Assembly (NCBI GenBank): GCA_017893485.1
Contig: CM030364.1
Coordinates: 249,291,122-249,355,121, forward strand
Reading direction: 5' to 3'
Length of the DNA: 64,000 nucleotides
Source of the DNA: Hemerocallis citrina
Taxonomy: Eukaryota > Streptophyta > Magnoliopsida > Asparagales > Asphodelaceae
Of this stretch, positions 1 to 10,541 are shown one piece after another. Under the pieces are notes generated by a model. It did no database searches. It was not told the DNA's origin and saw only the letters and a program-made list of their open reading frames with translations. Both the position numbers and the translations under genes were made by a program. Position 1 is the first letter of the stretch. Every line of letters begins with the position of its first letter.

Positions 1-29
1 ATTTATCCTGATGTTGTCTATTTGGACAT

Positions 30-1203
30 GCTGATATCGAAACATAAAAGCAACATTCATTAGTTCCCTATAGATCTTAAGTTTGTTGATGGATTAAGCA
101 ACTGTCGGTACCAATTAATTGATTGAGTGCTACAAAACAGGTTGAAGATCAAGTTAGTCATGACATTTTCTTCACTTTTCTTTCCAAGTTGTCAAGATTA
201 TCTCCCACGTGATGTTGTATTTCCTCTTATGAGTAATGCATGCATTCGTGTGTGACAATTAAAACCCAACTGTACCTAAAAAATAACTCAAAAGCTAAAA
301 CTAATGCTCTTTCATTTACTTACAGATCGCTCTTCTTCCTCTTTCTTTCTCAAACGTTTGGCTGAGTGGATTTGGCTTCAGTTCAAAGGTAAGCCCAATC
401 ATCAAATTTTTTTTTTTTTTTTGTTTTTTTTTGAATTAATTTTGGTTTATATTATGACTTTGCTTGAGTATGAAGATGATTTCATGATTGATCTTGATCG
501 TTTTGAGGATGGTTTGCTGAACTTGAATCATGTGAAACGGTCATTAGTCCTGTGTATGCTGCGTATTTGTTAATGGTTTGATCAGTTTTATTCGATAGTG
601 ATTATAATTTTTTTTTTTCATGGAAATTTGTCATGATTTTTTAAATAATAAAAGATTAAGGACGATAATGTCAATTAGTTTGTTGGGTTAGTCCACTCCA
701 GTTTAATTTTGGACCCGTCACTTTGTTTTACAAATCTGGAAGGTCTACAGTTTGTTTTGAGAAGAGATATATTAAAGTGACTCTTATATATAGTTCAAAG
801 TATTTTTTGTTTTAAATACTTTCAACATCGTCCTTCTTATGCTTATCTCTGTTTTTCGGGGCGAACGACATACAATGAAGCGTTCATATAAACTGTAGTT
901 ATATATACATAAACATCTAAGTTTTTGGTTATTTTTACTGTTTAAATTTAACCTAATGTTGCTGATATCGAAACATGAAAGAAATATTCATTAGTTCTCT
1001 ATAGATCTTGAGTTTGTTGATGGATTGTTGATGGATTAAGCAACTGTCGTGACCAATTAATTGATTAAGTGCTACAATCCAGGTTGAAGATCAAGTTAGT
1101 CATGACATTTTCTTCACTTTTCTTTTCAAGTTAGTCAAGATTATCTCCCACATGATGTTGTATTTCTTCTTATGAGTAATGTCATGCATTCATGTGTGAC
1201 ATT
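30..1203. repeat. Diverged direct duplication (about 235 bp copies)
   Basis: Positions 30-260 and 961-1203 are two diverged copies of the same sequence in direct orientation. Both start gctgatatcgaaacat and end near tgtgtgac. The second copy carries a short internal duplication of gttgatggatt. The 700 bp between them is AT-rich. It contains an 89-codon reading frame (304-573) ending in low complexity, for which I see no support as a gene. The pair could be a local duplication or the ends of an old element. Confidence 0.8.
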
Positions 1204-2320
1204 CATGTTTCAAGTTTTCAATTCGTGTGAATATGCTTTATGTACGCGTGCATCGTACGTGCATTACACTAGTACTAATGATTATATAGAGTGACCTTAC
1301 TAAAAAGACTACATGTATTCCTTCACGTTCTTGCAGTATTTATACTAAGAACAGGGACTAAAAGTAGACTGAACTAGAAATACAGACCTTTGATTTTTTG
1401 GGAGATAAAGCCCTTAGGTCAAAACCCTCCTGGTGTTTCATTAAAAAGTATCTAACGGAAAAACCTCAAGGAAAGAGTAACAAAAGAACCTGATACAAAC
1501 TCACAAGCTTAATCCCTCGGAAGCATGACAATAAATCTCCCTTGATCATAGATAAACAATTTTGCAGACAAAAATACATAATGAGCCGATCAAGCTTGAT
1601 AAATACTTCACTACAGACTTAATGCCCTAACGCTCCTTGGTAACAACGATCTATAAAGACAAACTCAGATTATATGTACTGCCATTTGCAACTGAAGTTT
1701 CTGACTGATTAGTTTTACTGGATTAAGCTAGGCTACCTAAAATGTAGAAAAAAACTGTTTTCTCGAATCAACCAAGATAGAGAGAGGACAAATTAAAGCA
1801 GACAGCAATCAGTGAAGTTTAAGGAAACCACAAATCTTGATAACTGTAATCTGAAACATGAAATATCGGAAGTGGCAAATCTATAACTGAAATTGCATTT
1901 TATTTTATAGAAACTGAAACCTAACATGGGAGGTTAGATGCCCAAGAACCTTATGATTCTAAATTTATTGTTACGTACAGTTGACTGTGTGCATGAAAGA
2001 AAACTTTGTGCGCCTAAAGTATAGTTTGATTCTTTCAAAAACTATGGCTACTTTAATATTTTTAACACAGCTTTGATAGTGGCTTCACCATGGATGGAGT
2101 AATTTTGAATTTCTGGTAAGGCTAGCTGATTCCTCTTATTAAGCCTCTGTGAAATTACAGCTTCGCAAGACATCTCAGCATGGTTCAGTAATGATTTCTA
2201 GGTACATGGTAGTTATTCTTCAACGTTAAAAAGAATACGTTCATTTGATTCATGGATCAAAACAATTTAAAACTGCTTGATCTCAGTTCTTATAATAAAT
2301 TTAGGTATATATGTAGGTTG
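1204..2320. other. AT-rich stretch without a recognised gene
   Basis: I read both strands and found no long reading frame, terminal repeat or family motif. It ends at the flank of the copia-like element at 2326. Confidence 0.6.
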
Positions 2321-2383
2321 AGATATGTTAAATATTATGTTAGATATTATGTTAGATATTATGAGAGTTATTAGTTTAGTCCC

Positions 2384-2952
2384 TGATATGGCTAAAAATG
2401 GGATTAAATCGGGACCATTCGAATCTAGTACGAGCTCAGGGGTAAAACGGTAATTTCACCTATAAACGGGTCTGAAATGGGGATTGAGACTTTCTTAAAA
2501 GCCCAATAACCCACGAACGGATCTGTCTTACTGGGTACAGGTTCCAACCCGCAAGAAACCCTGTCCAGCTGGATGAAATTAGGATTTATGATTGTCCTTA
2601 ATCAACGGCCCTGATCGCTTCTATCCATTCACTGGGAAGTAGGGATGTGATCTTATCCTGAAACTGGTTCCTAAGGCGGCTATAAAATCCCCCTCCCCCC
2701 ACTGTTATCAGGTAATGAATCTTTTGCCAATCAAAGCTCTTTCATAATCTTTCTGATTACTGACTAGAGCGTCGGAGGGTGCGTCGCCGGGATCAACCCT
2801 GGTGTTTCGCACTTTTTGCAGGTTCGCAGCAGCTGCAAGAGACCAAGTCAACAAGTTAGTGAAGGTCAACAGGTCAACAGGTTTGCTTTATTGTTTTCTC
2901 CAAGAATCCATTAATTCATCTGTTTGCTCCCACACCAAAATCAGCAGCAACA
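2384..2952 (+). repeat. 5' LTR of the gag-only gypsy element
   Basis: It starts tgatatggctaaaaatggg and ends cagcagcaaca. The copy at 9280-9856 matches it nearly base for base along its whole length. Shared blocks such as tgaacggatctgt and the segment around gcgtcgccgggatcaa also occur in the LTRs of the element at 46046, showing common descent. Confidence 0.92.
2681..2688 (+). promoter_or_regulatory. Probable TATA box of the 5' LTR
   Basis: ggcggctataaaatccc lies in the middle of the LTR. The equivalent position in the second gypsy family reads ggcgactataaatacc (46358). A conserved TATA-like motif at the same place in two diverged families supports it as the retrotransposon promoter. Confidence 0.6.
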
Positions 2953-2953
2953 G

Positions 2954-2971
2954 ATTGGCGCTGTCTGTGGG
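2954..2971 (+). other. Primer binding site, gypsy element 1
   Basis: attggcgctgtctgtggg begins one base after the LTR. The same place in element 2 reads attagcgacgtctgtgg (from about 46623). TGGCGC followed by a G/T-rich stretch is a usual form in plant gypsy elements. The tRNA is uncertain; tRNA-Asp fits the first six bases best. Confidence 0.6.
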
Positions 2972-3586
2972 AAACGAAGAAGCAACCCGACCTAACTTCA
3001 TCAGCGAGACTAGTTTCAAGCCATCCATCCAAAACAGAAGGGAAAGGCAGCGGTCTCCAGCCGAAGAACCACTTCTCTTTCTCATTTCCCTCCTCCAGCT
3101 CAAGGTGCTCCTCCACAACAGGTCCCTCTAGGGTCTCGGGGGGCTACCCAGGGGGGCTCCTATCAGATTCGACCGAAGCAACATCCTCCTCATGACCATG
3201 TCGCGGGTCCCAATCATTCAGTTGAATCTATGGCTTCTCGAAGCTCTCCCGAGCGGGATCTTCGTCAAGTGATTGCCGACCGCCAAAAGGGGGTTGACCT
3301 CCAAACTCGCCTGAATGCATGGCAAGCCCGTGCGGGAGTCCATCAACCTGAGCACCCAGGGCCCTCAAGAGTTCGGACCCCCCGCCGACCGAGGACCAGA
3401 AGATCCCCTCCCCCGAGGAGGCGAAGAGAGTCCCCTCAGCGTCATCGGTGGAGAACTCATTCTCCAGTAAGCTGAGCCATACATAGGGACCGCCAAGCTG
3501 GAGAGGCACCAGTCACAAGGGCGGAACTTCAAGACTTCTAAGCGGCAGTCTTACGGGCCCTCAATATCGCCCCAAATAACGACCAT

Positions 3587-4675
3587 ATGCCACCTACCCA
3601 AGAGCTAGCTAGGAGCCACCACCTTCACACTCCCAGTCCTTGTCCATCTCCAAGCTACCATCGCCGCAGCCCCAGTCCACCCTCGTACGAAGATGAGTCA
3701 CGGGGCTCAGCAAGATATGATCAAAGAGAAGACTCAGTCTACTGCTGTCTCCACGAGATGGAGAGGCGCCTCGACCAAATTGACAAGGAAGGAGAGCAAC
3801 GGGCAATAAGCCTACGCCCGAGCAGACCTCCATTCTCCCGCACCATCATGGAGGCCTTCGTCCCACAAAACGTCAAGCCGCCTCACTTAGAGTCGTATAC
3901 CGGGGAGTCAGACCCCGCGGATCACATAGAGAGTTTCAAAACTCTTATGATGATCCACCAGGCTTCAAACGCCCTCCTCTGCAAGATCTTCCCTGCCACG
4001 CTGAAGGGGTCTGTGAGAGAATGGTACTCTCGACTCGCCCCGGCCTCCATCTTCTCATTCGATCAGTTCGAAGGGCTCTTCCTTACTCATTTCGTGAGTA
4101 GCCGCCGGGCCGAGAAAATAAGTGTATCTCTGGTGACCCTCAACCAAGAAAAGGGTGAACGCTTAAGAGATTACGTTCGACGCTTCACCGCCGAAGCCCG
4201 GTCCATTCCCTCCCTCAACCAATCAGTAGCCTCTGCAGCATTCGAGCGCAACGTCACCGACGCTCGCCTCAAGGCGCCCCTTGCCAAGAAGCCTCCTCGG
4301 GACTTCTCAGAACTCCTACTTAGGGTGGAGAAGTACATACGAGTGGAAGAGGCTCTCAACCCCCCTACTCTTGAAGAATCATCTTCTGGGAACAAACAAA
4401 AGAATATGAGCGAAGAGGGGTCCCAAAAATCTCAGAAGGATGGCAATGGCCAGCACCGCCCGACTCCTCGTTTTGAGAAGTTCACCCCCCTCATTGCTAA
4501 TATATCAAAAGTCCTTATGGAGGTGGATAAGGAAGGGTTACTCTGCGCTACCCCTAGAATGAATATCCCTGGAAAGAAGAGGAACAAGGATAAGTGGTGC
4601 CGCTTTTACAGGGACCACGGTCACGATACGGATGATTGTCGGACTCTCAAGGAGGAGATTGAAGAACTCATATAG
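3587..4675 (+). CDS. gag: Gag polyprotein of gypsy element 1
   Basis: Gag forms the virus-like particle that packages retrotransposon RNA. This open 362-residue frame has a basic, proline/serine-rich N-terminus (to about residue 80), a Retrotrans_gag-type capsid region (about 85-250, with SYTGESDPADHIESFK and REWYSRLAPASIFSFDQF), and a C-terminal variant zinc knuckle CRFYRDHGHDTDDC near residue 343. The true start is probably upstream: the same frame continues from about 3230 (MASRSSPERDLRQ) but is interrupted by stops near 3475 and 3536, so the full-length protein is broken. Element 2 encodes the same protein at 46695-48660. Translation stops shortly after the knuckle; no pol follows. Confidence 0.88.
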   Translation: MPPTQELARSHHLHTPSPCPSPSYHRRSPSPPSYEDESRGSARYDQREDSVYCCLHEMERRLDQIDKEGEQRAISLRPSRPPFSRTIMEAFVPQNVKPPHLESYTGESDPADHIESFKTLMMIHQASNALLCKIFPATLKGSVREWYSRLAPASIFSFDQFEGLFLTHFVSSRRAEKISVSLVTLNQEKGERLRDYVRRFTAEARSIPSLNQSVASAAFERNVTDARLKAPLAKKPPRDFSELLLRVEKYIRVEEALNPPTLEESSSGNKQKNMSEEGSQKSQKDGNGQHRPTPRFEKFTPLIANISKVLMEVDKEGLLCATPRMNIPGKKRNKDKWCRFYRDHGHDTDDCRTLKEEIEELI

Positions 4676-5040
4676 TGGGAACATCTGACCAAGTTCATCC
4701 AAAAAGATGGGGTCGAGCTTCCCCCATGAGGAGCCTACAAACGAACAGAGAGGCCCACCGAGCTTCAAGACTCAGAACCTGGAGCCGTCTTCCACCTCAT
4801 CCAAGGAGGTCCAATGGAGGGAGAACCCAGCTCCTCCCAAGGGGTCTTCACCTTATCGTAGAAGTAGGATCTTGATTTTCAATAAGGCCGATGCTTGTAA
4901 CCCGGCCAATAGCGTGTAATAATGGCTCGCCCCATTGAAGCGGCCACTTAGTTTATCTCAATAAAACTTTATATTTTTTCATTGAAAATTACTGCTCTTG
5001 CTTCATCTCTATCTCTCCGAGTCACATATACGACTCGTTA
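4676..5040 (+). other. Scar of the pol deletion
   Basis: About 4770-4800 still encodes HLIQGGPM, matching the protease N-terminus HLIHGGPM of element 2 (about 48675). By 4935 the sequence (gaagcggcc, then ctcaataaaa) matches the region just after the element 2 integrase (about 52664). The intervening roughly 3.9 kb of protease, reverse transcriptase, RNase H and integrase is absent. The retained tail contains the aataaa-like motif shared with element 2. Confidence 0.75.
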
Positions 5041-5045
5041 AATGG

Positions 5046-5696
5046 TGAGTTCAGAATCCAGCTTCTTCTACATGGCTGCTCCCACAACTTACTAAGCTCA
5101 AAAAATGAATTTGGAGTCCAACACTTGGTTCGACGTTGCTTTAGCCGCTTACAAATAAGCAAGGACGGGGCAGCTCACCATTCAGAATTGCTCCTACAAC
5201 TCGTTAACCTCCTCTAACAATGAGTTCGGAGTCCAACACTAGGCTCGATTCCGCTTCAAATTACTCGCTCATAAGCGTATAAGAAGTAGTTCGCCATTCG
5301 GAACTACTTCCACAATCGTTGAATCTCTTTCTTAAACGACGAGTTCGGAGTCCAACACTTGGCTCGATTCCGCTTCAAATTACTCGCTCATAAGCGGGTA
5401 AGAAGTGGTTTGCCATTCGGAACTGTTCCCACAACTGTTGAATCTCTCTCTTAAATGACGAGTTCGGAGTCCAACATTTGGCTCGATTCTGCTTCAAATT
5501 ACTTGCCCATAAGTGGGTAAGAAGTGGTTCGCCATTCGGAACTGCTCCTACAACCGTTGAATCTCTCTCTTAAACGACGAGTTCGGAGTCCAACACTTTG
5601 CTCGATTCCGCCTCAAATTACTCTCTCATAAGCGAGTAAGAAGTGGTTCGCTATTCGGAACTGCTCCCACAACCGTTGATTCTCTCACTTAAACAA
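5046..5696. repeat. 119-bp tandem repeat array
   Basis: The motif gagttcggagtccaacac recurs at 5221, 5340, 5459 and 5578, and the next array starts at 5697, so the spacing is exactly 119 bp. Earlier, more diverged units start near 5046 and 5106. The same unit, about 115 bp long, occurs in element 2 at 52844-53300. Confidence 0.92.
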
Positions 5697-6610
5697 CAAG
5701 TTCGGAGCTCACAACTCTCTCTTAGAGTTGCTCCTCAAACTTGTCTTCCAAATGGCTCTCTCCTAGAGCCAAGCTCCTCGCTCCGCTCACTTCCAGAGCG
5801 GACCTTTTCTCAACAAGTTCGGAGCTCACAAATCTATCTTAGAGTTGCTCCTCAAACTTGTCTCTCAAATGGCTCTCTCCTAGAGCCAAGCTCTTCGCTC
5901 CGCTCGCCTCCAAAGCGGACCTCTTCTCAACGAGTTCGGAGCTCATAACTCTCTCCTATAGTTGCTCCTCAAACTTGTCTCCCAAATGGCTCTCTCCCAG
6001 AGCCAAGCTCTTCGCTCCGCTCGCCTCCAAAGCGGACCTCTTCTCAATGAGTTCGGAGCTCACAACTCTCTCCTAGAGTTGCTCCTCAAACTTGTCTCCC
6101 GAATGGCCCTCTCCTAGAGCCAAGCTCTTCGCTCCGCTCACCTCCAAAGCAGACCTCTTCTCAACAAGTTCGGAGCTCACAACTCTCTCCTAGAGTTGCT
6201 CCTCAAACTTGCCTCCCAAATGGCTCTCTCCTAGAGCCATGCTCTTTGCTCAGCTCACCTCCAAAGCGGAGAGTTCGGAGCTCACAACTCTCTCCTAGAG
6301 TTGCTCCTCAAACTTGTCTCCCAAATGGCTCTCTCCTAAAGCCAAGCTCTTCGCTTCGCTCACTCCCAGGGCGGACCTCTTCTCAACGAGTTCGGAGCTA
6401 AAACTATTCCCGAGAGGTGCTCCTTAAACTTGTCCTCCAAGAACGGACTTCTCTTAGAGCCAAGCTCTTCGCTTCGCTCACTCCCAGAGCGGACATCTTC
6501 TCAACGAGTTCGGAGCTAAAACTCTTCCCGAGCGGTGCTCCTCCAACTTGTCCTCCAAGAACGGACTTCCCCTAGAGCCATGCAAAGCTCTTCTCAACTC
6601 CGCAAAGACG
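5697..6610. repeat. 117-bp tandem repeat array
   Basis: Units beginning with agttcggagct start at 5697, 5814, 5931, 6048, 6165, 6270, 6387 and 6505. Spacing is 117 bp, apart from one 105-bp unit with a 12-bp deletion and one of 118. Each unit contains gctctctcctagagccaag and ends near agcggacctcttctcaa. Several reading frames stay open through the array only because the unit length is a multiple of three. Confidence 0.93.
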
Positions 6611-6766
6611 AAGATGTTGCGAGACTATCTTGACCTTGAGGAAGGAGGATTCTCCAATTCATCTCTGAAGAGAACTTGTAGATCTTCGAAATAGCTTCAG
6701 AACAAGGGGTCATAAGCCTCGATCCGACCTCCATAGCACCGGGAACATCGAGAAGAACTCTCCCTA

Positions 6767-7172
6767 GACTTCGGCACACCTTGCCGAGCGCTCTTGGCAC
6801 CGACGCCCAAACATGGAAAAAAATCCTCACATTGAGACTTCGGCACGCCTTGCCGAGCGCTCTTGGCACCGACGCCCAAACATGAAAAAAAATCCTCACA
6901 TTGAGACTTCGGCACACCTTACCGAGCGCTCTTGGCACCGACGCACAAACATGGAAAAAATCCTCACATTGGGACTTCAGCACGCCTTGCCGAGCGCTCT
7001 TGGCACCAACGCCCAAACATGGAAAAAATCCTCACATTGGGACTTCCGCACGCCTTGCCGAGCGCTCTTGGCACCGACGCCCAAAAATGGAAAAAATCCT
7101 CACTTTGGAACCTCGGCACACCTCGCCGAGCGCTCTTGGCACCGACGCTCAAACGTGGAAAAAACTCACTCC
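6767..7172. repeat. 68-69 bp tandem repeat array
   Basis: Units start at 6767, 6836, 6905, 6973, 7041 and 7109, and a last partial unit at 7173. Each contains a gacttcggcac start, cgccgagcgctcttggcacc and an A-rich end. Overlapping reading frames on both strands repeat with the unit and are not genes. Confidence 0.93.
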
Positions 7173-8827
7173 GGACTTCGACAAAGACTCGCCGAACCCC
7201 TTCTTTACACATGTCGCCACGCCGAGGTATCTCTGCACCTCGGCAGGAGACCCCGAACCCCCCTAGACTTCGGCCTCCTTTCTAAGACATATTTGGCGGG
7301 GGTCGGCAACGTCGCCGAAGCAACTTACCACCGGAGCTCAAATGAGAGAAAAATTTAGCAAAAAAGTCAACGGTCAACGTTGAATGAGTCAACGATCAAC
7401 CGTTGACTGCCACGTGTCAAATTGCTGAAGCCCTCTCCTGGTTCGGAAATGCAATCCGAGCATTCTTGCCACCGGAGCTCAGATGAGAGAAATTTTGTAC
7501 CTCAGAATTCGTGCTCAAATGCGATCTGCGGCTCGGATTCAATCATGCAAAAAATAAAAAAATAAAAAAATAAAAAAATGGGAGCTACAGGATCGGGTCT
7601 GAACCCGATGGGGATCCAAAACCAAACCCTTCCTCTCTCCTCCCCTTCTTCTTCAATGAATTTGGCACCAAAATGAAAAAAAAAACCCATCGATGCAGCG
7701 TCTTCTTCCCCTCGCTCTACTGTCGAGCCACCTCCATCGTCGAGAATCCAACTGCCTCGCCACTACCGAGCCAAGCTCCCACTCCGGAGCTCCAAGCTCC
7801 AAGCTCCTTCCTCGACGAACCCATCGTTGCCGAGCTCACTGTCTCCAAGGCTCCGAGCACGAACCTCCTCACCATCCGAGCTCCCTCACTTCCTCTTCAA
7901 GCTCTCGATCCAACCGCCTCGCCACTACTGAGCCGAGCTCCCACTCCAGAGCTCCGAGCTCCGGGCTTCGAGCTCCTTCCTCGACGAACCCATCGCCGCC
8001 ACTAATGAGCTCCGAACTCGAGCTCACGACCATGCCATGCCACAATGCCGAGCTTAAAAGCTTCAAGCTTCGTCGAAACTCCCATGGCCGAAGCTCAAAC
8101 TCCACACAGTCGTCGCCGACACCATCATGTCGGAGTCGGAGTGTGAAGGTCGGTAGTGATCGTCGAGAGTTCGTTGCACTGGAGCTCAAATGAGAAAAAA
8201 TCTCCAACTTCAGTCTTCGCCGAGCTTCGATGATTTCCCCTCCATTGCCGACCTCCTTCGTCGAGTTCCCCCCAAGCTCCACGTCCGACGAACTCTGCCA
8301 TGCTCTCGCCGAACCCATCACCGAGCTTGAGCTTCACAAGCACCACCACCATGCCGAACTCTCTCTCTCTCTGAGCTCCGCCACAGAGCCCCTCCACGCT
8401 CGCCTTGTTCGCCGAGCTCGCTGCTCCACCGTCGAACCCATGGCCTGTCGAGCTTGTCTTTAACCTCCAAACCATCTCTCCTCCTCGACGATTCCACTGT
8501 TGAGCTCTCCTTCACGAACCCCCTCGTTCGACGAGCTTGGTGAACGTCGGAGGGCGAAGGCGATGAATGGGGGAGAAGACGAAGGAAGAACGAGGCGAGG
8601 GGAAGAGGAACGAAGAAGAGGAGAAGAGAAAAGAGCAGCAGCGGAAAAAGAAAAGGAAAAAAAAGTCAACGGCTTACCGTTGTCTTTGCCACGTGGTGCC
8701 GATGTGGACTTCGGCAACTCTTGCCGAGAGTTCTTGGCACCGGAGCTCATATGGGAGAAAAAATGGCCTCCTCCCGATGCGCGCTCGCTTGATCGTGATC
8801 AACGCACACGATCGCGCCATGTCACCA
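7173..8827. other. C- and gagctcc-rich 3' region of element 1, no gene seen
   Basis: A block with gccactac(c/t)gagcc(a/g)agctcccactcc is duplicated at about 7757-7825 and 7921-7990. The block with gtcaacg, gttgac, ccacgtg and ggcaccggagctca near 7350-7490 recurs near 8665-8755. Overlapping frames of 60-180 codons exist on both strands but are dominated by Ser/Pro/Leu/Arg low complexity. Element 2 carries an antisense gene in the corresponding 3' region; I see no trace of it here. Confidence 0.65.
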
Positions 8828-9135
8828 GGTATTTATTTATTTATTAATTAATTAATTAATTAATTTATTTATTTGAATAATCGAATTAATTATTTAAAAA
8901 ATCCGAAAAAATATTTAAAAATCGGGAAAAAATAATTAAAAATTCTAAAAATAATTATTAATTCTGAAAATAATTTTTTAAATTCTGAAAATAATAATTA
9001 TTAAATTAGAATAATTAATTAAATTTTTTTGATAATTAATTATTTAATTAGAAAATTAAATAAAAAATTCAAAAAAGTTTAGAAAAATCTGGAAAAATAA
9101 CAAAAAATCCAGAAAAATCTGAGAATAATTTTGGG
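8828..9135. repeat. AT-rich spacer (taat-type low complexity)
   Basis: It contains repeated ttattt, attaatta and gaaaaat motifs with no coding potential. An equivalent AT-rich stretch precedes the polypurine tract of element 2 (about 59650-59900). Confidence 0.8.
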
Positions 9136-9234
9136 TATTTTACAAGATCAGAAAATCACCGTTACACCCCGAGCTAGATTCAACTCCCCCGAGAACTCCG
9201 ATAAAATTCCGCACGCCATTTGAACAACAAACTA

Positions 9235-9279
9235 CTCCCCAAAGGCTGTTAAACTTAGTCTTCGGGAGTGGGGGGCTCG
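9235..9279 (+). other. Hairpin and polypurine tract before the 3' LTR
   Basis: ctccccaaag (9235-9244) can pair with cttcgggag (9260-9268). The 3' arm runs directly into gggagtggggggctcg, the polypurine tract that primes plus-strand DNA. The same arrangement lies before the 3' LTR of element 2 (60039-60083). Confidence 0.7.
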
Positions 9280-9856
9280 TGATATGGCTGAAAATGGGAT
9301 TAAATTGGGACCATTCGAATCGGGTACGAATCTTAAAGCTCAGGGGTAAAACGATAATTTTACCTACAAATGGGTCTGAAATGGGAACTGGGTCTTTCTT
9401 CAAAGCCCAATAACCCACGAACGGATCTTTCTTACTGGGTACAGGTTCCAACCCACAAGAAATTCAGTCCAGCTGGATGAAATTAGGGTTTATGATTGTC
9501 CTTAATCAACGAACCTGATCGCTTCTATCCATTCACTGGAAAGTAGGGATTTGATCTTATCCTGAAATTGGTTTCTAAGGCGGCTATAAATACCCCCTCC
9601 CCCCACTTTTATCAGGTAATGAATCTTTTGCCAATCAAAGCTCTTTCATAATCTTTCTGATTACTGACTAGAGCGTCGGAGGGTGCGTCGCCGGGATCAA
9701 CCCCAGTGTTTCGCACTTTTTGCAGGTTCGCAGCAGCGGCGAGAGACCAAGTCAACAAGTTGGTGAAGGTCAACAGGTCAACAGGTTAGCTTTATTTTTT
9801 TCTCCAAGAATCCACAAATTCATCTATTTGCTCCCACACCAAAATCAGCAGCAACA
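9280..9856 (+). repeat. 3' LTR of the gag-only gypsy element
   Basis: It matches 2384-2952 with scattered substitutions and a small insertion near the start (cgaatctta). It ends cagcagcaaca, followed by the target duplication gtctc. Confidence 0.92.
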
Positions 9857-9970
9857 GTCTCATATCGAATAATATATTGGTTTAGTCTTTTCTTCGCACC
9901 TATATATAGGAGACATGTTGTACTCAGTTTAGTCAACAATAATCAGTCAATAAAGTATTTCTTCTCATCC

Positions 9971-10541
9971 TATCTAAGTCACTCACATCCCTCTGCATGA
10001 TTTTGACTTTATAATCACCTTATTACAGGCAATGCTTGGCGATATTAAAATATACAACTTCTCATGTAGAGAACCATAGTGACTTCAAGTCAAATGACTA
10101 CATACACCATGATCACTGTGAGAACCGCTTATGAAACTCACATAATGATCCATGCAGCATTCTCATGGTGGGTCAGTCCAGTACATTATTACTCTAATAT
10201 GTACTCAATTGAAGACTTGATACATATCCATGACCCGTGAAATATGGTCATCAGTCTACCCACATACTAGTCTCTATGTATTATTGCTGTCCTATCACAA
10301 TAATACTTGACTAGGGACATTTAAGAATAGTGTTCTGATTACAACCAATAAGATCTCACAATCAAGTCATGCACTTAATATCTCATGGTATTGGACGTAC
10401 TATTCTAAGGATTTAATTATGTTCATTTAATCACAATAAACAACACAATAAATGAAATGCCTCATATATGAAATAAATATCATGATACAATATAAACTAG
10501 TAATGTCAATACACAACTGGCCTCTAGGGCATACACCAACA
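9971..10541 (-). mobile_element. Copia LTR fragment
   Basis: Read on the minus strand it starts tgttggtgtatgccctagag, a start typical of plant Ty1/copia LTRs. About 570 bp follow with no coding region. It lies inside the interior of the 2326-11904 element, directly after the broken 5' LTR end. It is either a nested solo LTR that lost its far end or a rearranged fragment. Confidence 0.65.

Larger units (their letters stand above)
2384..9856 (+). mobile_element. Tat-lineage Ty3/gypsy element with gag only (TR-GAG type)
   Basis: Two LTRs of about 570 bp (2384-2952 and 9280-9856) bound a 6.3 kb interior. The flanks gtccc (2379-2383) and gtctc (9857-9861) are a 5-bp target duplication with one mismatch. 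The uninterrupted copia LTR at 11737 shows the empty-site sequence agtctcacatcg. The interior has a primer site, a gag gene, three tandem-repeat arrays, a GC-rich and an AT-rich segment, and a polypurine tract. No protease, reverse transcriptase, RNase H or integrase can be read. Gag and LTRs are clearly related to the element at 46046-60654, so it is a non-autonomous derivative of that lineage. Confidence 0.9.

Noticed and set aside
5643..6076. Open frames with repeated Leu/Ser-rich segments
   Set aside because: They follow the 117-bp unit (39 codons per unit), so they are by-products of the array.
5046..7172. Regular repeats reminiscent of a CRISPR array
   Set aside because: Units are directly adjacent with no unique spacers, and the DNA is plant retrotransposon.
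6594..7358. Several overlapping open frames of 70-180 codons on both strands
   Set aside because: They repeat with the 68-69 bp tandem unit and stay open because of it; no codon bias, motif or start context supports a gene.
7673..8847. Ser/Pro/Arg-rich reading frames of 77-166 codons
   Set aside because: Low-complexity gagctcc-rich DNA gives open frames on both strands and in several phases at once; no conserved domain is visible.
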